A stretch of 64,000 bases of DNA from GCA-003244245 sp036494005 (lineage in GTDB: Bacteria > Actinomycetota > Actinomycetes > Mycobacteriales > Pseudonocardiaceae). Position 1 is the stretch's first letter. Every line of letters begins with the position of its first letter. The stretch spans positions 8,071 through 72,070 of the forward strand of contig DASXOV010000082.1 in NCBI GenBank assembly GCA_036494005.1, given 5' to 3'. Made by a program: the position numbers and the translations under genes. Below are positions 61,253-64,000 of this stretch, one piece after another. Under the pieces are notes generated by a model. That model did not search any database and was not told where the DNA came from. It saw only the letters and a program-made list of their open reading frames with translations.

Positions 61253-62680
61253 GTGCCCCTCGCTCACCCGGACAACCCCTCGCCGGTCGGCGCCGAAGAC
61301 CTGACCGTGAATCCGCTGTTCACCCGAGAGCCGCTGACCGTGCCCCGTGACCGGCTCGCCGAGGCAGGGATGGATCCCGAGCTGGCCTACCAGTTGGTGC
61401 ACGACGAGCTCATGCTCGACGGCAACGCCCGGCTCAACCTGGCCACCTTCGTCACCACCTGGATGGAGCCGTACGCCACGCGGCTGATGGCGGAGTCGGC
61501 GGACAAGAACATGATCGACAAGGATGAGTACCCGTGCATCGCCGAACTCGAACGGCGCTGCGTGCGGATGCTCGCCCAGCTGTGGGGCGCGCCGGATCCG
61601 GCCGCTGCGCCCGGCTGCTCGACCACTGGTTCCAGTGAGGCGGGCATGCTCGCCGGGCTGGCCCTCAAGCGCCGGTGGCGGGCCCGTGGCGGCGCGGGCA
61701 CCCCGAACATCGTGATGGGCAACAACGTCCAGGTCTGCTGGGACAAGTTCGCCAACTACTTCGAGGTCGAACCCCGCCTGGTGCCGATGCAGGGCGATCG
61801 GTTCCACCTCGACCCCGCGTCGGCGCTGTCCCGCGTCGACGCGAACACCATCGGCGTCGTGGCGATACTCGGCTCCACCTTCGACGGCAGCTACGAGCCG
61901 GTGGCCGGCATCTGCGCGGCGCTGGACGAGCTGGCGGCCGGTGGCGGGCCCGATGTGCCGGTGCACGTCGACGGGGCGTCCGGGGCGATGATCGCGCCGT
62001 TCCTGGACCCCGGGCTGGCGTGGGACTTCCGCCTGCCGCGGGTGGCCTCGATCAACACCTCCGGCCACAAGTACGGCCTGGTCTATCCCGGCGTGGGCTG
62101 GGTGCTGTGGCGGGATACCCCGGCCCTGCCCGAGGAGCTGATCTACCGAGTCAACTACCTGGGCGCCGACCTGGCCACCTTCGCGCTGAACTTCTCCCGC
62201 CCCGGCGCCCAGGTCGTTGCGCAGTACTACCAGTTCCTGCGGCTGGGCATCGCGGGCTACCGCCGGGTGCAGCAGCACTGCCGCGACATCGCCATCGAGC
62301 TGGCCGGTGAGGTGGCCGCGATGGGCCCGTTGCGCCTGCTCACCGACGGCAGCGAGCTGCCGGTGTTCGCCGCGACACTGCATCCGGACGTCACCCGCTA
62401 CTCGGTGTTCGACATCTCGGCTGGGCTGCGGGAGCACGGCTGGCAGGTACCCGCGTACACCTTCCCGGCCGATCGCACCGACCTGGCGGTGCTGCGTTTC
62501 GTCATTCGCAACGGGATGACCCACGACCTGGCGCAGGCCCTGCTGTCCGACCTCCGCACGGTGCTGGCCCGGCTGTCCCGCCAGCGGGAGTCGATCCGAG
62601 ACGCGCACACCGACTCCTCTTTCGCCCACGACGGCCGGCCCGCCACGCGCGATCAACGCTGGCTTGGGACGGGAACCTAG
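61253..62680 (+). CDS. gadB: Glutamate decarboxylase
   Basis: The 475-residue PLP enzyme converts glutamate to GABA with proton consumption. Blocks typical of GadB are LTVNPLFTREPLTVPRDRLAEAGMDPELAYQLVHDELMLDGNARLNLATFVTTWMEP, ADKNMIDKDEYPCIAELERRCVRMLAQLWGAP, CSTTGSSEAGMLAGLALKRRWR, VHVDGASGAMIAPFLDP and the Schiff-base Lys in INTSGHKYGLVYPGVGW. The C-terminal ~20 residues hold a short His-containing tail (DSSFAHDGRPATRDQRW). GTG 61253 starts it. Its product GABA is a potential substrate for the aminotransferase/dehydrogenase pair at 43-46 kb. Confidence 0.93.
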   Translation: MPLAHPDNPSPVGAEDLTVNPLFTREPLTVPRDRLAEAGMDPELAYQLVHDELMLDGNARLNLATFVTTWMEPYATRLMAESADKNMIDKDEYPCIAELERRCVRMLAQLWGAPDPAAAPGCSTTGSSEAGMLAGLALKRRWRARGGAGTPNIVMGNNVQVCWDKFANYFEVEPRLVPMQGDRFHLDPASALSRVDANTIGVVAILGSTFDGSYEPVAGICAALDELAAGGGPDVPVHVDGASGAMIAPFLDPGLAWDFRLPRVASINTSGHKYGLVYPGVGWVLWRDTPALPEELIYRVNYLGADLATFALNFSRPGAQVVAQYYQFLRLGIAGYRRVQQHCRDIAIELAGEVAAMGPLRLLTDGSELPVFAATLHPDVTRYSVFDISAGLREHGWQVPAYTFPADRTDLAVLRFVIRNGMTHDLAQALLSDLRTVLARLSRQRESIRDAHTDSSFAHDGRPATRDQRWLGTGT

Positions 62681-62950
62681 CGCCGGTTCCGCGTGCCTGC
62701 CGTCAGAAATGCATCGGTCCCGAGGCGGGTGGTGGGTCGGGCAGGACCGTGCGTACCGCCGCGACGACATCGATCTCGCGGCAGCTGGAGGGGCTCCGGT
62801 TCGGGTGGGTGTACCCACCCCAGCGGCCCGCGCGGGGTCTCGATGGGCGCCAAGGGCGTGGCCAGCTCGGGACCTTCGGCTCTGGGGACCGGGTATCTCG
62901 TGGACGACTATGGCTGCGGAAACCCGCATCCGGTCAGGGAGGTGTTCACT

Positions 62951-63661
62951 ATGGGTACTCGACACGAGATGCGCTGGGGCGGCGTAGCCGGTATCGCCGC
63001 AGTGATCGTCGCGATCATCGCCCGGCTGATGCTGGGCAGTGTGCCCGCAGCCACGGACTCGACGCGCACGATAGCTCTGTTCCTGTTCGATCATCGTGGC
63101 CAGATCCTGGCCGCTGCATTGCTCTACGCCGTGGCGGTGGTGCTCATCCTGTGGTTCGGCGCGGCCCTGGCCACCGCGTTCCGGCGCGCGGACGAGACGG
63201 GCGACGCGCCCGCGGTGGTTTTCGCCGGCTACGTGCTGATCTGCGCGGTCGGGTTCGTGGCGGTGTCCGCCCTCGCGGGTATGACCTATGCCATGACCGC
63301 CCATCCGGAACTGCTCCTGATCGTGGCGGGCCCGTACACGGCCATCGCGGTACTCGACGTCATCGCCGGGATCGCCCTTGCCCTGCCGATGGCGGCGTCC
63401 GCGGTGGCGATCGCCCACACACACGTGTTCCCGATGTGGCTGGCCTGGTTCGCCGCGCTCGTCGCCCTGGTCAACGTGTTGTCCGCGATCCTGGTGGTGA
63501 GCACAACAGGAGGCATGCTGGCGCCCGGCAGTGTGCTCGGCGGGTACGTGTCCGGGATCCTGGCCGGGCTGTGGGTGCTCACCGCGAGTGGGCTCCTGGT
63601 CCGCGAGCACCTGCCGGTGATCACCGCGCGCACCGCTCCGCCCGTCGTCGGCCACGCGTGA
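62951..63661 (+). CDS. Six-helix membrane protein, function unknown
   Basis: From ATG 62951, after GGGAGG, the 236-residue protein has about six membrane segments (GVAGIAAVIVAIIARLML, ILAAALLYAVAVVLILWFGAAL, VVFAGYVLICAVGFVAVSALAG, LIVAGPYTAIAVLDVIAGIALALPMA, FPMWLAWFAALVALVNVLSAILVV, VLGGYVSGILAGLWVLTASGLLV). It resembles DUF4386-type and other small actinobacterial membrane proteins without assigned role. It follows gadB in the same direction at 270 bp; an antiporter role with GadB is not supported by its size. Confidence 0.75.
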   Translation: MGTRHEMRWGGVAGIAAVIVAIIARLMLGSVPAATDSTRTIALFLFDHRGQILAAALLYAVAVVLILWFGAALATAFRRADETGDAPAVVFAGYVLICAVGFVAVSALAGMTYAMTAHPELLLIVAGPYTAIAVLDVIAGIALALPMAASAVAIAHTHVFPMWLAWFAALVALVNVLSAILVVSTTGGMLAPGSVLGGYVSGILAGLWVLTASGLLVREHLPVITARTAPPVVGHA

Positions 63662-63934
63662 GGGGCGTTCCCCAGCGCGGTGCCGGGACCGGCCACCGCG
63701 GTACACCGTGACCGGCCGCCCATCCGGCCGGGCGGCCTGGCCGCGGGCGTCGTCCTCGCCCGGTCAATCGCCCCGGCCGGGGCTTTCCGCCCTGGCTGCC
63801 CGGCGATGCGTGCCTCCCTGGGACCATCCGCGCGCGCTCGCGGCGCCAACGATCCTTTACGACGTGGCCGGCCGAGTGTGGTTCTGTGGTGATGCGAAAC
63901 CGAGCGGGATCCCTGACCGGGACGGGAGGATGAG

Positions 63935-64000
63935 GTGAAGACCGGGCTGATCATCTTGGACATGCTTGAGGACTTCGTCGAAGGAACGTTGGCCAACCCG
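63935..64000 (+). CDS. Isochorismatase-like cysteine hydrolase, N-terminus only
   Basis: A GTG at 63935 with GGGAGGATG just upstream opens a frame running off the window: KTGLIILDMLEDFVEGTLANP. LIILDMLEDF with the catalytic Asp is the isochorismatase/nicotinamidase family start. Only 22 codons are visible, so the specific activity cannot be named. Confidence 0.7.
   Translation, partial: MKTGLIILDMLEDFVEGTLANP

Noticed and set aside
61232..63706. 824-codon minus-strand frame under gadB and the membrane protein
   Set aside because: Shadow of glutamate decarboxylase; composition is Arg/His/Gly-rich without a plausible fold.

Overview
The window is GC-rich actinobacterial chromosome, most like Pseudonocardiales or a neighbouring mycolata-type lineage; this placement is inferred from gene content only. 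The main support is gene order. From about 11.2 to 37.7 kb the genes follow the Mycobacterium tuberculosis Rv1473-Rv1488 block: ABC-F ATPase, small HTH protein, AcnR, aconitase, NlpC/P60 hydrolase, MoxR, DUF58, VWA, FabG, InhA, ferrochelatase, an Rv1486c-like protein, NfeD and SPFH. An ABC exporter, an ergothioneine operon (egtABCD), a LacI regulator and an acyl-CoA ligase are inserted into it.

1-11 kb is accessory. It holds an incomplete degenerate EAL protein, a carotenoid lycopene cyclase, a tightly overlapping three-gene operon (unknown protein, P-loop ATPase, class I LysRS-like synthetase fused to an ASCH domain and broken by a frameshift), an XRE regulator, a compositionally distinct NucS-like nuclease locus, an acVLRF1 ribosome-rescue hydrolase, an orphan FitA antitoxin beside a decayed FitB toxin, and an SDR enzyme.

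11-38 kb is the conserved core described above. Regulatory DNA is visible in several places: an AcnR operator match upstream of acn, a perfect 19-bp inverted repeat that can hide the egtA ribosome-binding site, a promoter/operator before lacI, and four tandem 16-bp repeats before fabG-inhA-hemH.

37.7-46.1 kb is a catabolic locus: amidase, D-2-hydroxyacid dehydrogenase, DUF3830 protein, two maleate-isomerase/Asp-racemase-like paralogues, a FCD-GntR regulator, a succinate-semialdehyde-type dehydrogenase and a GABA-type aminotransferase. Three copies of a palindrome with core ATTGTC(G/A)ACAAT lie at its three promoter regions, which defines a local GntR regulon. The substrate is unknown; this is the best candidate here for an undescribed pathway.

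46-54 kb has a SnoaL-like protein, a tiny hydrophilic peptide gene, a decayed FetB-type permease, an iron-uptake pair (lipoprotein and FTR1/EfeU permease) behind two DtxR/IdeR-like boxes, a solo HyuA-type hydantoinase/oxoprolinase subunit, two membrane proteins and a degenerate HATPase anti-sigma-like protein. 54-58.6 kb is an energy module: PPK2 kinase, then phosphoketolase and acetate kinase downstream of a perfect 24-bp palindrome. 58.6-61.1 kb is a gene graveyard (LiaF-like, LLM oxidoreductase and Acg nitroreductase remnants) around intact PRC-barrel and VOC genes. The window ends with glutamate decarboxylase, a membrane protein and the start of an isochorismatase-like hydrolase.
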